Assembly: GCF_947494055.1 (NCBI RefSeq)
Contig: NZ_CANLTR010000004.1
Location: forward strand, 186,001-250,000
Direction of reading: 5' to 3'
Source of the DNA: an uncultured Jannaschia sp.
GTDB lineage: Bacteria; Pseudomonadota; Alphaproteobacteria; Rhodobacterales; Rhodobacteraceae
Length of the DNA stretch: 64,000 nt
Under the pieces are notes generated by a model. It saw only the letters and a list, made by a program, of their open reading frames with translations, was not told where the DNA came from and did not search any database. Position 1 is the first letter of the stretch. Each line of letters starts with the position of its first letter. The position numbers and the translations under genes are program-made. This document shows, piece by piece, positions 8,630 through 16,344 of this stretch.

Positions 8630-9571
8630 ATGAACGATGACCTCGAGACCGGACGGGAGGTGCTGCGGACCGAGGCCGCAGCGCTCGACGCGCTCGCCGA
8701 CGACATGCCGCAGGGTTTCGCGGGCGTCGTCGACCTGATCGCCGCGGTGCCGGGTCGCGTGATCGTCACCGGCATCGGCAAATCCGGCCACATCGCCCGC
8801 AAGGTGGCCGCGACGATGGCCTCGACCGGCACGCCCGCGCTCTTCGTCCATCCCGCCGAGGCGAGCCACGGGGACATGGGCATGATCGGCCCGGACGACG
8901 TGGTGCTGATGCTGTCGAACTCGGGCGAGGCGGTGGAGTTGCGCGACATCATCGCCCATACCCGCCGCTTCGGCGTGCCGCTGATCGGGCTGTCCTCGCG
9001 CCCCGACTCGACCCTGATGCGCGCGGCCGACCATCACCTGACGATCCCGGCGCTGCCCGAGGCCTGCGGGCTAGGCGTCGTGCCGACGACCTCGACCACG
9101 CTGACGCTGGGCCTGGGCGATGCGCTTGCCGTGGCGCTGCTCCGGCGGCGGAACTTCCGGGCGGAGGATTTCGGCGTGTTCCATCCCGGCGGCAAGCTCG
9201 GCGCGCAAATGGCGCGGGTTGCAAGCCTGATGCACACGGACGTGCCGACGGTCCGGCCGGACACGCCGATGTCGGAGGTGCTGCTCGCGATGACGTCGGG
9301 GGGCTTCGGCATCGCCGCAGTGGTCGAGCGCGGAAAGCTCCTCGGCGTCATCACCGACGGCGACCTGCGCCGCAACATGGCGAACCTGATGTCGCGATGC
9401 GCCGGGGACGTGGCGACGCGAACGCCGCTCACCCTGCCGCCGGAGGAGCTCGCCGCCCGAGCCCTCGCCGTGCTGAACGCGCGCAAGCTCAACGTCCTCA
9501 TCGTCGTGGAGGACGGCGCCCCGGTGGGCGTGCTGCATATCCACGACCTTCTCCGAGCGGGGGTCGCATGA
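8630..9571 (+). CDS. kdsD: Arabinose-5-phosphate isomerase (KdsD/KpsF)
   Basis: The 313-aa protein interconverts ribulose 5-phosphate and arabinose 5-phosphate, the first committed step to Kdo. An N-terminal SIS domain carries VIVTGIGKSGHIARKVAATM, HPAEASHGDMGMI and VLMLSNSGEA (residues ~40-110). Two CBS domains follow from ~residue 195, including GIAAVVERGKLLGVITDGDLRR. I start it at the ATG 8630, right before the family's N-terminal helix; an upstream reading overlaps the glycosyltransferase in another frame. The stop overlaps the kdsB start (ATGA), so kdsD-kdsB-kdsA form one operon. The capsule-linked paralogue name kpsF cannot be excluded given the capsule-type neighbours. Confidence 0.94.
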   Translation: MNDDLETGREVLRTEAAALDALADDMPQGFAGVVDLIAAVPGRVIVTGIGKSGHIARKVAATMASTGTPALFVHPAEASHGDMGMIGPDDVVLMLSNSGEAVELRDIIAHTRRFGVPLIGLSSRPDSTLMRAADHHLTIPALPEACGLGVVPTTSTTLTLGLGDALAVALLRRRNFRAEDFGVFHPGGKLGAQMARVASLMHTDVPTVRPDTPMSEVLLAMTSGGFGIAAVVERGKLLGVITDGDLRRNMANLMSRCAGDVATRTPLTLPPEELAARALAVLNARKLNVLIVVEDGAPVGVLHIHDLLRAGVA

Positions 9572-10350
9572 AGACCGTCATCCTTATTCCGGCGCGCTAC
9601 GCCTCCACCCGCTATCCCGGCAAGCCGCTGGCCGAGCTGCGCCAGCGGGACGGCAGCACCAGGACGCTGATCCAGATGACCTGGGAGGCGGCGCAGGCGG
9701 TCGCGGGCGTGGACGCGATCCACGTGGCGACCGACGACGACCGCATCCGCGCCGCCTGCGAGGGGTTCGGCGCTTCCGTCCTGATGACCTCGCCCGAGGC
9801 CGCGAACGGGACCGAGCGCTGCGCCGACGCGCTGGACCGGATCGAGGCCGACCTGATCGTGAACCTGCAGGGCGACGCGCCGCTGACGCCGCCGTGGTTC
9901 GTCGAGGCGCTGATCGAGCGGATGCGGACCGATCGCGAGGCCGCCGTCGCCACGCCGGTCCTGCGCTGCGACCGGCAGACCTACGAGATGTTCGTGGAGG
10001 ATCGCCGCGCGGGTCGCGTGGGCGGCACCACCGCCGTCTTCGACCGAACCGGCCACGGCCTCTACTTCTCAAAGGAAGTGATTCCCTGGATCGCGCCCGG
10101 CCGGGTGCCCGACCCGGTGCCCGTCTTCCACCATGTCGGCGTCTACGCCTACCGCCCCGACGCGCTGCGCGCCTATACCGGCTGGCCGGAGGGGGTGCTG
10201 GAGGCGCGCGAGGGGCTGGAGCAGCTTCGATTCCTCGAGAACGGCGCGACCGTCGCCTGCGTCGAGGTCGAGGCCCGTGGCCGCGTCTTCTGGGAGCTCA
10301 ACAACCCCGAGGACATCCCCCGCATCGAAGCCGTCCTGCAAGGAGCCTGA
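9568..10350 (+). CDS. kdsB: 3-deoxy-manno-octulosonate cytidylyltransferase (CMP-Kdo synthetase)
   Basis: This 260-aa enzyme activates Kdo with CTP to CMP-Kdo. The nucleotide-binding start is [39 protein letters not shown] and [12 protein letters not shown] are the family's conserved stretches. [20 protein letters not shown] and [10 protein letters not shown] close the C-terminal part. A short insertion after PGKPL ([10 protein letters not shown]) makes it slightly longer than the E. coli enzyme. The start overlaps the kdsD stop by four bases. The product is used by WaaA, encoded about 6 kb downstream on the other strand. Confidence 0.95.
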   Translation: MKTVILIPARYASTRYPGKPLAELRQRDGSTRTLIQMTWEAAQAVAGVDAIHVATDDDRIRAACEGFGASVLMTSPEAANGTERCADALDRIEADLIVNLQGDAPLTPPWFVEALIERMRTDREAAVATPVLRCDRQTYEMFVEDRRAGRVGGTTAVFDRTGHGLYFSKEVIPWIAPGRVPDPVPVFHHVGVYAYRPDALRAYTGWPEGVLEAREGLEQLRFLENGATVACVEVEARGRVFWELNNPEDIPRIEAVLQGA

Positions 10351-10354
10351 GCCC

Positions 10355-11191
10355 ATGGACCCCATCGCCTCGAACGTCGTGGACGTGGCCGGCATCCCGG
10401 TCGGCGGCCATCATCCCTTCGCCCTCATCACCGGACCCTGCCAGCTGGAATCGCTCGACCACGCGCGGATGATGGCCGAGCGGATCACGGCGGCCTGCGA
10501 CGCGACCGGCACGCGGTTCGTCTTCAAGGCCAGCTACGACAAGGCCAACCGCTCCTCCATCGGCACGGCGCGGGGCCTCGGGATGGAGGAGGGGCTGCGC
10601 ATCCTCGCCGGGATCAAGGACGAGTTCGGCTGCCCGGTCCTGACCGACGTGCACCTGCCCGACCATTGCGCCACCGCGGCGGAGGTCTGCGACGTCCTGC
10701 AAATCCCGGCCTTCCTGTCGCGGCAGACGGATCTCCTGCTTGCCGCAGGCGAGACGGGGCGCGTCATCAACGTCAAGAAGGGTCAGTTCCTCGCGCCCTG
10801 GGACATGGCCAACGTCGCCGCCAAGATCGAGAGCACCGGGAACCGGAACATCCTCCTCTGCGAGCGGGGCACGAGCTTCGGCTACAACACCCTCGTCAGC
10901 GATTTTCGCGGCCTGCCGGTGATGGAGCGGACGGGCTATCCGGTGGTCTTCGACGCCACCCATTCGGTGCAGCAGCCGGGCGGGCAGGGCACGTCCTCGG
11001 GCGGGCAGCGCGAATTCGCCCCCGTCCTTGCCCGCGCCGCCTGCGCCGTCGGCGTCTCCGCGCTGTTCATCGAGACGCATCAGGACCCCGACACCGCGCC
11101 GTCCGACGGGCCGAACATGATCCCGGTCGACCGGATGGAGGCGCTGATCGGAGAGTTGCGGGCCTTCGACGACCTGCGCAAGGCCCAGTGA
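10355..11191 (+). CDS. kdsA: 3-deoxy-8-phosphooctulonate synthase, Cys (metal-dependent) type
   Basis: The 278-aa aldolase condenses phosphoenolpyruvate with arabinose 5-phosphate to Kdo 8-phosphate. Motifs are [50 protein letters not shown] and [13 protein letters not shown]. The cysteine in GPCQLES occupies the position that binds the metal in the metallo class; the metal-free E. coli type has Asn there. AAGGAG sits nine bases before the ATG, four bases after the kdsB stop. Together with kdsD and kdsB it completes the route to CMP-Kdo apart from the Kdo-8-P phosphatase, which is not in the window. Confidence 0.96.
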   Translation: MDPIASNVVDVAGIPVGGHHPFALITGPCQLESLDHARMMAERITAACDATGTRFVFKASYDKANRSSIGTARGLGMEEGLRILAGIKDEFGCPVLTDVHLPDHCATAAEVCDVLQIPAFLSRQTDLLLAAGETGRVINVKKGQFLAPWDMANVAAKIESTGNRNILLCERGTSFGYNTLVSDFRGLPVMERTGYPVVFDATHSVQQPGGQGTSSGGQREFAPVLARAACAVGVSALFIETHQDPDTAPSDGPNMIPVDRMEALIGELRAFDDLRKAQ

Positions 11192-11242
11192 GGCAACCGA
11201 TCCGGCCCGCTCGCGTTCGGTTCCAACAGACGGGGGACGTGC

Positions 11243-11839
11243 ATGTTCGAGTGGATCACCGGCGTGATGGCGGCTGGCGGGTATCTGGCCGTCGCCGGCC
11301 TGATGCTGCTCGAGAACATCTTTCCCCCGATCCCGTCCGAGGTCGTGATGCCGCTGGCGGGCTTCCTCGCGGCGACGGGGGAGCTTTCGTTCCTCGGTGT
11401 TCTCGTCGCGGGCACCGTCGGCTCGGTCGCGGGCGCGACCTTCTGGTACTGGATTGGCCTGAAGCTCGGCGAGGATCGCCTGCGCCGCTTCACCGAGCGT
11501 CATGGACGCTGGCTGACGATCTCGCCCGAGGAGGTCGACCGCGCCTCGGACTGGTTCCGCCGTCACGGGGCCTGGGCGATCCTGATCGGACGCATCCTGC
11601 CGGGGCTGCGGACGCTGATCTCGGTTCCCGCCGGCGTCGCGCGGATGCCGCTCCTGCCGTTCCTGTTCTACACGACGCTGGGCAGTGTGGTCTGGATCGC
11701 GGGTCTCACCGTGCTGGGCTACCTGCTCGAGGCGCAATACGAGCGCGTGGCCGGCTGGCTCGACCCGGTCAGTTGGGTCGTGGTGGGCACGCTGGTCGCG
11801 GTCTATGTGTGGCGGCTCGTGCGGCAGGCGCGGGAATAG
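11243..11839 (+). CDS. DedA family membrane protein
   Basis: A 198-aa inner-membrane protein of the DedA/VTT superfamily, associated with lipid scrambling or undecaprenyl-phosphate and proton-dependent membrane homeostasis. The motif ENIFPPIPSEVVMPLAGFLA (residues ~21-40) carries the conserved acidic residues of the re-entrant loop, and GRILPGLRTLISVPAG (~116-131) carries the conserved GRxxP and arginine. Several further hydrophobic segments are visible. GGGGGA lies near the ATG. It follows kdsA by about 50 bases on the same strand and ends four bases before the convergent alkB gene. Its place beside polysaccharide genes would suit a role in lipid-carrier recycling, but this is inference. Confidence 0.88.
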   Translation: MFEWITGVMAAGGYLAVAGLMLLENIFPPIPSEVVMPLAGFLAATGELSFLGVLVAGTVGSVAGATFWYWIGLKLGEDRLRRFTERHGRWLTISPEEVDRASDWFRRHGAWAILIGRILPGLRTLISVPAGVARMPLLPFLFYTTLGSVVWIAGLTVLGYLLEAQYERVAGWLDPVSWVVVGTLVAVYVWRLVRQARE

Positions 11840-11843
11840 CTCT

Positions 11844-12980
11844 CTATCGCCCGGCACTTTGAACGCTTGAAGTAACCGTCCAATCCGTCACGTCAGGATA
11901 GTGCCGCCGCCGCCAGGCGCGCACCCGCGGGTTCATCGTCCGGCGCCAGAGCGGGGGCACCATCGCCAGCGCGGTCATCGCCGGATAGCCGGCGGGGAGT
12001 TGCGGGGCGGCGGTCTCGCCGTAGGTCTGCAGGAGCGGAAACGGGCGGTCGGGCCGGACGTGGTGATCGGAATGGCGCTGTAGGTTGATCAGCATCCAGT
12101 TCGACGCCCGCTTCGCCGAGTTCCACGAATGGTGCGGCCGCACCGGCTCGTAGCGCCCGTTTGCCAGCTTGCGCCGGGACAGGCCGTAATGCTCGACGTA
12201 GTTCACGAGCTCCAGCTGCCAGATCGCCGTCGTCGCCTGCACCGCGAAGAGCGCTAGCCCGAGCCAGCCGCCGGCGAGAACGGCCAGCGCCAGCATCGCG
12301 CCCTGCAACGCGGCGTAACGCCAGAACGGGTTCGCCCGGTGCGAAGCCGGCAGCCCCTTGCGCGCAAGCATCGCGGCCTCCGCCCGCCAGGCCGAGAGCG
12401 CGCTCTGCAGCACGACACGGGGCAGGAACCGGTGGAACCCCTCGTTGTAGCGCGCCGTCGCCGGATCGCGCGGCGTGCCGACATGGCGGTGATGGACCAG
12501 CAGGTGCTCGGAGCGGAAATGCGAGTACAGCACCATCGCCAGCAGCACGTCCCCGAGCCAGCGGTCGAGCCTCGGCCGCCGATGCACCAGTTCGTGCGCG
12601 TAATTGATGCCGATCGTGCCAGACACGACCCCCATCCCGAAGAACAGGCCCCACATCTCCAATGCGGAGAGATGCGCCGTCCGGCTGACGTAGAGGATGA
12701 GCCCGTAGAGCGTAGCGACCTGCACCGGCCCCCAGAGGAGCGTGATCGCGCGGTACCACCCCAGCGTGGCGTCGTCGGTCGCGGGGTCGGCATTGCGCGC
12801 ATCCTCCCCCGCGATCGCATCAAGGAGCGAGAACAGGCCCCAAGCATAGACCGGCACCGCCGCGATCCACCAGCCGCCGAGCATCGCGCCGGCCCAGATC
12901 ACCGGCACCATGGTGAGCGAACTCCAGAACGGGAGCGCCGCGACGGGGGAGCGCAGATGGGCGTCGGGTATCGTCGTCAT
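11844..12980 (-). CDS. alkB: Alkane 1-monooxygenase (AlkB-type membrane di-iron hydroxylase)
   Basis: A 378-aa integral-membrane non-haem di-iron hydroxylase that oxidises medium-chain alkanes to 1-alkanols with rubredoxin-delivered electrons. All histidine boxes are present: NYAHELVHRR, SEHLLVHHRHVGTPRDP, LQRHSDHHVRP, and the HYG motif NYVEHYGLSRR. Six hydrophobic segments are visible in the N-terminal ~120 and central ~215-250 regions. The combination of the HYG motif and LQRHSDHH separates it from fatty-acid desaturases. No rubredoxin, rubredoxin reductase or alkane regulator gene is adjacent. It lies downstream of mutY on the same strand, with a CtrA-like box in the 54-base gap. It should not be confused with the DNA-repair AlkB despite the mutY neighbour. 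Confidence 0.93.
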   Translation of the reverse strand: MTTIPDAHLRSPVAALPFWSSLTMVPVIWAGAMLGGWWIAAVPVYAWGLFSLLDAIAGEDARNADPATDDATLGWYRAITLLWGPVQVATLYGLILYVSRTAHLSALEMWGLFFGMGVVSGTIGINYAHELVHRRPRLDRWLGDVLLAMVLYSHFRSEHLLVHHRHVGTPRDPATARYNEGFHRFLPRVVLQSALSAWRAEAAMLARKGLPASHRANPFWRYAALQGAMLALAVLAGGWLGLALFAVQATTAIWQLELVNYVEHYGLSRRKLANGRYEPVRPHHSWNSAKRASNWMLINLQRHSDHHVRPDRPFPLLQTYGETAAPQLPAGYPAMTALAMVPPLWRRTMNPRVRAWRRRHYPDVTDWTVTSSVQSAGR

Positions 12981-12994
12981 CGCGCCTGTCTGTC

Positions 12995-13027
12995 GGGGGA
13001 TCGGTTAACGAAAGGTTACCGCCCCCC
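12995..13027 (-). terminator. Imperfect hairpin between mutY and alkB
   Basis: GGGGG (12995-12999) and CCCCC (13022-13027 run) can pair, with GGTTAA and TTACC arms inside. It lies directly after the mutY stop on the minus strand, so it may terminate mutY. It overlaps the CtrA-like box at 13003-13019, so part of the symmetry may reflect that site. No T-run is present. Confidence 0.3.
13003..13019 (-). promoter_or_regulatory. CtrA-like box upstream of alkB (7 of 8 core bases)
   Basis: On the minus strand the sequence reads GTAA, seven bases, then TTAACC, one mismatch from the CtrA consensus TTAA-N7-TTAACC. The box ends 22 bases before the alkB ATG. The same distance is found for the similar site at 46601-46617. 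Binding is not shown by sequence alone. Confidence 0.4.
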
Positions 13028-13034
13028 GCATCGC

Positions 13035-14060
13035 TTATGTTTCGCGTTTCGTTTCGGCCCAGAGCGCGTGGGCCTTGGCGAAAAGCGTTGGCAGCGCGCC
13101 CGGATCTAGCACCTCCCACCGACCCCGGTCCGGATTTCCGGCCACGTTGGTGGCGTGGACGTCGAGCGTCAGGTCGAAATGCGTGAAGCCGTGACGGACG
13201 CTGCCGATCCGCTGCCACGGCGCTGCGAAGGGCGGGGCATCGTCCGGCGCGTCGCTCCAGTCCGACGTCGGGAAGGCCAGCATGCCGCCGAGCAGGCCGG
13301 AGCCGGGTCGCGTCTCCACCAGCCATTCCGCCCCGCGCCGGGCGAGGTAGACATGGCCGCGCCGGGCGGGCTTCGCGGCCTTCGGCGCCTTGCGCGGCAA
13401 TGTCGTGGCGATCCCTGCGGCCCGTGCCGCGCAATCCGGCGACAAGGGGCAGAGCATGCAGGCGGGCCTGCGGGGCGTGCAGATCGTCGCGCCCAGATCC
13501 ATGACCGCCTGCGCGTGATCGCCGGGCCGGTCCGACGGCGTCATCTCCGCCGCGACCGCCCGGATCTCCGTACGCGCCGCCGGCAGCGGCGTCTCGATGG
13601 CCGCGAGCCGGGACATGACCCGCTCCACGTTGCCGTCCACCACCACGGCCGGCTCCCCGAAGGCGATCGCCGCGATGGCCGCCGCCGTGTAGGGGCCGAT
13701 GCCGGGCAGGGCGCGCAGGCCCGCCTCTGTCCCGGGGAAGCGCCCGCCATGCTCGGCCACGACGACCCGTGCGCATTTCAGCAGGTTGCGCGCCCGCGCG
13801 TAGTATCCGAGCCCGGCCCAGGCCGCCATCACCGCCCCGTCCTCGGCGGCGGCGAGGTCGGCGACGGTTGGCCAGGTCGCCGTGAAGGTCGCGAAGTAGC
13901 CCTTCACCGCCGCCACCGTCGTCTGCTGCAGCATCACCTCGCTCAGCCAGACGCGATAGGGATCGGCGCGACGCGTCGCGCCCGGCGGCATCCGCCACGG
14001 CAGGTCGCGCGCATGCAGGTCGTACCAGGCCAGCAGCGCCTCGCTCCGCGGATCACGCAT
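13035..14060 (-). CDS. mutY: A/G-specific adenine DNA glycosylase
   Basis: MutY removes adenine mispaired with 8-oxoguanine. The HhH-GPD domain carries LSEVMLQQTTVAAV (catalytic Glu), AGLGYYARARNL, LPGIGPYTAAAIAAIAFG and the catalytic-Asp region HAQAVMDLG. The iron-sulfur loop is C-x6-C-x2-C-x5-C (CTPRRPACMLCPLSPDC). A NUDIX-like C-terminal domain recognises the damaged guanine (GLLGGMLAFP, RHGFTHFDLTL). I place the start at the ATG 14060, giving 341 aa that begin MRDPRSEALLAWYDLH, the usual N-terminus. An in-frame ATG at 14099 would add 13 residues. The divergent DciA-like gene begins at 14138, so the two share a short promoter region. Confidence 0.95.
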   Translation of the reverse strand: MRDPRSEALLAWYDLHARDLPWRMPPGATRRADPYRVWLSEVMLQQTTVAAVKGYFATFTATWPTVADLAAAEDGAVMAAWAGLGYYARARNLLKCARVVVAEHGGRFPGTEAGLRALPGIGPYTAAAIAAIAFGEPAVVVDGNVERVMSRLAAIETPLPAARTEIRAVAAEMTPSDRPGDHAQAVMDLGATICTPRRPACMLCPLSPDCAARAAGIATTLPRKAPKAAKPARRGHVYLARRGAEWLVETRPGSGLLGGMLAFPTSDWSDAPDDAPPFAAPWQRIGSVRHGFTHFDLTLDVHATNVAGNPDRGRWEVLDPGALPTLFAKAHALWAETKRET

Positions 14061-14137
14061 AAATGTAGTCGTCCCCTGTTTCCCGCACCCCACCGTCATG
14101 TAGGCTCCGCGCGAGCTTCGAGGAACCCCGGCCCCCC

Positions 14138-14632
14138 ATGACCCGATTCCGCAAATCCGCGCGCCGCGTCTCCGCCCTCGTCGAGGGCGACGTCCGACGT
14201 CTGGGCGAGCGGCGCGGGTTCTCGGAGACGCGGCTGCTCACGCACTGGGCCGAGATCGTCGGCGCCGAGGCCGCGGCGATGAGTCGCCCGGTGAAGGTGT
14301 CCTTCCCGCGCGGCGGCTTCGGCGCCACGCTCACGCTGCTGACCACCGGGGCGCAGGCGCCGATGCTGCAGATGATCCTGCCGCGCCTGAAGGAACGGGT
14401 GAACGCCTGCTACGGCTATTCCGCGATCAGCCGGATCGACGTGACCCAGACCGCGCCCACCGGGTTCGAGGAGGGGCAGGTGGCCTTCGCGGCACGTCCG
14501 AAGGCGCCGAAGGAACCGCCGCCCGAAGCGATCGAACGCGCCCGGCCGCTGGCGGAGGGCGTGGGCGACGAGGGCCTGCGCCGCTCGCTTGAACGGCTCG
14601 GGGCCAACATCATATCGAAACGAGGCGCCTGA
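14138..14632 (+). CDS. DUF721 (DciA-like) protein
   Basis: A 164-aa member of the DUF721 family. Its founder in many bacteria, DciA, assists loading of the replicative helicase. The conserved N-terminal segment includes LLTHWAEIVGAEAAAMSRP and the region GATLTLLTTGAQAPMLQMILPRLKERVNACYGYSAISRI (read in parts), which fits the KH-like core; the C-terminal ~55 residues are variable. It is divergent from mutY. The TGA stop shares its last base with an upstream ATG of the DsbA-like gene. Alphaproteobacterial members often sit beside a DsbA-like gene, as here. Whether it loads DnaB in this organism is not shown. Confidence 0.85.
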   Translation: MTRFRKSARRVSALVEGDVRRLGERRGFSETRLLTHWAEIVGAEAAAMSRPVKVSFPRGGFGATLTLLTTGAQAPMLQMILPRLKERVNACYGYSAISRIDVTQTAPTGFEEGQVAFAARPKAPKEPPPEAIERARPLAEGVGDEGLRRSLERLGANIISKRGA

Positions 14633-14658
14633 TGCGGCGCGACCAGACGGAGACCACG

Positions 14659-15294
14659 ATGATCACGCGACGCAAAGCCCTGACCCACACCGCGACCGGA
14701 CTGGTGCTTGCCGGCCTCTGCAATTTCCTGCCCGCGGGCCTGATCGGTGCCGCCAACGCGCAGGAGGCCGGTGCGATCGAGGATGTCACCCTGGGCGATG
14801 CGGACGCGCCGGTGAAGATCGTCGAATACGCGAGCTACACCTGCCCGCATTGTGCGAGCTTCCACAACGACACGTTCGAGGCGTTCAAGCGCGACTACAT
14901 CGACACCGGCAAGGTGCACTTTACCTACCGGGAGGTGTATTTCGACCGCTACGGCCTCTGGGCGTCGATGATCGCCCGCTGCGCCGGCCCGGACCGCTAT
15001 TTTGGGGTGTCCGATCTGCTCTACTCGACACAATCCGACTGGGCGCGACAGGGCGATCCGGCCGATGTCGCGGCGAGCCTGAAGCGCATCGGCGCGCAGG
15101 CGGGCCTGTCCTCGGAGGAAGCGGATGCCTGCCTGCAGGATGCCGAAAAGGCGCAGGCGCTGGTGAACTGGTACGAGGAGAACGTGGCGGCCGACAACAT
15201 CCGCTCGACGCCGTCCTTCCTCGTCAACGGGGCGCTGCATGCCGGCAACATGAGTCTCGAGCAGATCGCATCGCTGGTCGAAGAGGCGAGCTGA
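14659..15294 (+). CDS. DsbA family thiol:disulfide oxidoreductase, exported
   Basis: A 211-aa periplasmic thioredoxin-fold protein. The N-terminus MITRRKALTHTATG with a following hydrophobic stretch and ANAQEA cleavage-like site looks like a twin-arginine or Sec signal. The active site is YTCPHCASFHNDTFEAF (CPHC, residues ~56-59), and the cis-proline loop is RSTPSFLVNG near the end. CPHC is the DsbA motif, pointing to disulfide oxidation or isomerisation in the periplasm. I start at ATG 14659 because CGGAG lies seven bases upstream; an earlier ATG at 14632 would add nine polar residues before the signal. It is translationally close to the DUF721 gene and ends before a convergent lpxK. Confidence 0.9.
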   Translation: MITRRKALTHTATGLVLAGLCNFLPAGLIGAANAQEAGAIEDVTLGDADAPVKIVEYASYTCPHCASFHNDTFEAFKRDYIDTGKVHFTYREVYFDRYGLWASMIARCAGPDRYFGVSDLLYSTQSDWARQGDPADVAASLKRIGAQAGLSSEEADACLQDAEKAQALVNWYEENVAADNIRSTPSFLVNGALHAGNMSLEQIASLVEEAS

Positions 15295-15305
15295 GGCGAG
15301 CGCGG

Positions 15306-15358
15306 CGTCATGCCGACGGCCCCTACGCGCAGCCGGGGGCCGACCTCTCCGGATGACG
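15306..15358. terminator. Nested inverted repeats between convergent dsbA-like and lpxK genes
   Basis: CGTCAT (15306-15311) pairs with ATGACG (15353-15358), and GGCCCC (15318-15323) with GGGGCC (15336-15341). The position between two convergent stop codons fits a bidirectional terminator. No clear T-run is present. Confidence 0.4.
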
Positions 15359-15387
15359 TCCCTGGGTCGATCGCGCCGTAAGGACCT

Positions 15388-16344
15388 TCAAAGCCCGATC
15401 CGGGCGAGCGCCGTCTCGAGCGGCGCGTCGTCCTCGATCTTCAGCCGCACCGGCAGCGTCAGCACGCGGCCGCGCAGCGCGGGCGGCAGGCGCACCGCGT
15501 CCTTCTCCGTCGTGACCGGCTGCGCCGAGAGCTTCGCCGCCCGCTCGCCCAGACGGCGTAGCAGCGCCAGCGTCAGCGGCTGATGGTCCGACAGCGCCTC
15601 GGTCCCGCGCAGCTCCACACCCAAAGTGCGCAGCGTGTCGAAGAACTTCTCCGGCCGACCGATCCCGGCGAAGGCGAAGACCGGCAGCCCGGCCCAGTCC
15701 ATCCCCGTCCGGAGCGGCGCCAGATGCCCCCGGAGCCGCGGCGGTTCGTCGGGCAGCGCGACGGCACCGTCCCCGATCGTCAGCGTCAGGTCCGCGCGCG
15801 CCAGCCCCGCCGCCACGGGTTCGCGCAAGGGGCCGGCCGGGATCACGCGTCCGTTCCCGAACCCCGCCCCGGCATCGACCACCACGATCGAGAGGTCCTT
15901 CACGAGCGCGGGGTTCTGGAACCCGTCGTCGAGCAGCACCGCCTGCGCCCCGGCCGCGACCGCCGCCCGCGCACCGGCGGCCCGGTCCTTCGCCACCCAG
16001 GTCGGCGCGAAGGCTGCGAGCAGGAGCGGCTCGTCGCCCACCTCCGCTGCGTCGTGCCGGGCGGCGTCCACCTGCACCGGCCCTTCGAGCCGCCCGCCAT
16101 GCCCGCGCGAGACGACATGCGCGGCGACGCCCCGGGCCGCCAGACGCTCGGCCAGCGCGATCACCGTCGGCGTCTTGCCTGCCCCGCCGGCGGTCAGGTT
16201 GCCGACGCAGATCACCGGCACGCCCACCCGCGCCCCCGCCCGCGCGACACGGCGCGCCGTGCCGCGGGCATAGAGCGCGCCCAGCGGCGACAGGAGGTGG
16301 GAAAGCGGGCCCGGCGGGCGCGACCAGAAGCCGGGCGCCTTCAT
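15388..16344 (-). CDS. lpxK: Tetraacyldisaccharide 4'-kinase
   Basis: LpxK phosphorylates the 4' position of the lipid A disaccharide precursor at the inner membrane. The 318-aa protein has an N-terminal hydrophobic anchor region (PGPLSHLLSPLGALYARG), an atypical Walker A (VGNLTAGGAGKTPTVIAL, residues ~47-64), VVSRGHGG, VGDEPLLLA, LDDGFQN and VVDAGAGFGNGRVIPAGPLREP. FAGIGRPEKFF and LSDHQPLT are C-terminal family motifs. The ATG at 16344 shares one base with the waaA stop (TGATG); a TTG one codon earlier is less likely. It is the last gene of the waaA-side cluster. Confidence 0.95.
   Translation of the reverse strand: MKAPGFWSRPPGPLSHLLSPLGALYARGTARRVARAGARVGVPVICVGNLTAGGAGKTPTVIALAERLAARGVAAHVVSRGHGGRLEGPVQVDAARHDAAEVGDEPLLLAAFAPTWVAKDRAAGARAAVAAGAQAVLLDDGFQNPALVKDLSIVVVDAGAGFGNGRVIPAGPLREPVAAGLARADLTLTIGDGAVALPDEPPRLRGHLAPLRTGMDWAGLPVFAFAGIGRPEKFFDTLRTLGVELRGTEALSDHQPLTLALLRRLGERAAKLSAQPVTTEKDAVRLPPALRGRVLTLPVRLKIEDDAPLETALARIGL

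Noticed and set aside
11844-14060. DNA-repair pair AlkB and MutY
   Set aside because: The alkB gene product has membrane segments and the histidine boxes of alkane hydroxylase, not the dioxygenase fold of repair AlkB.
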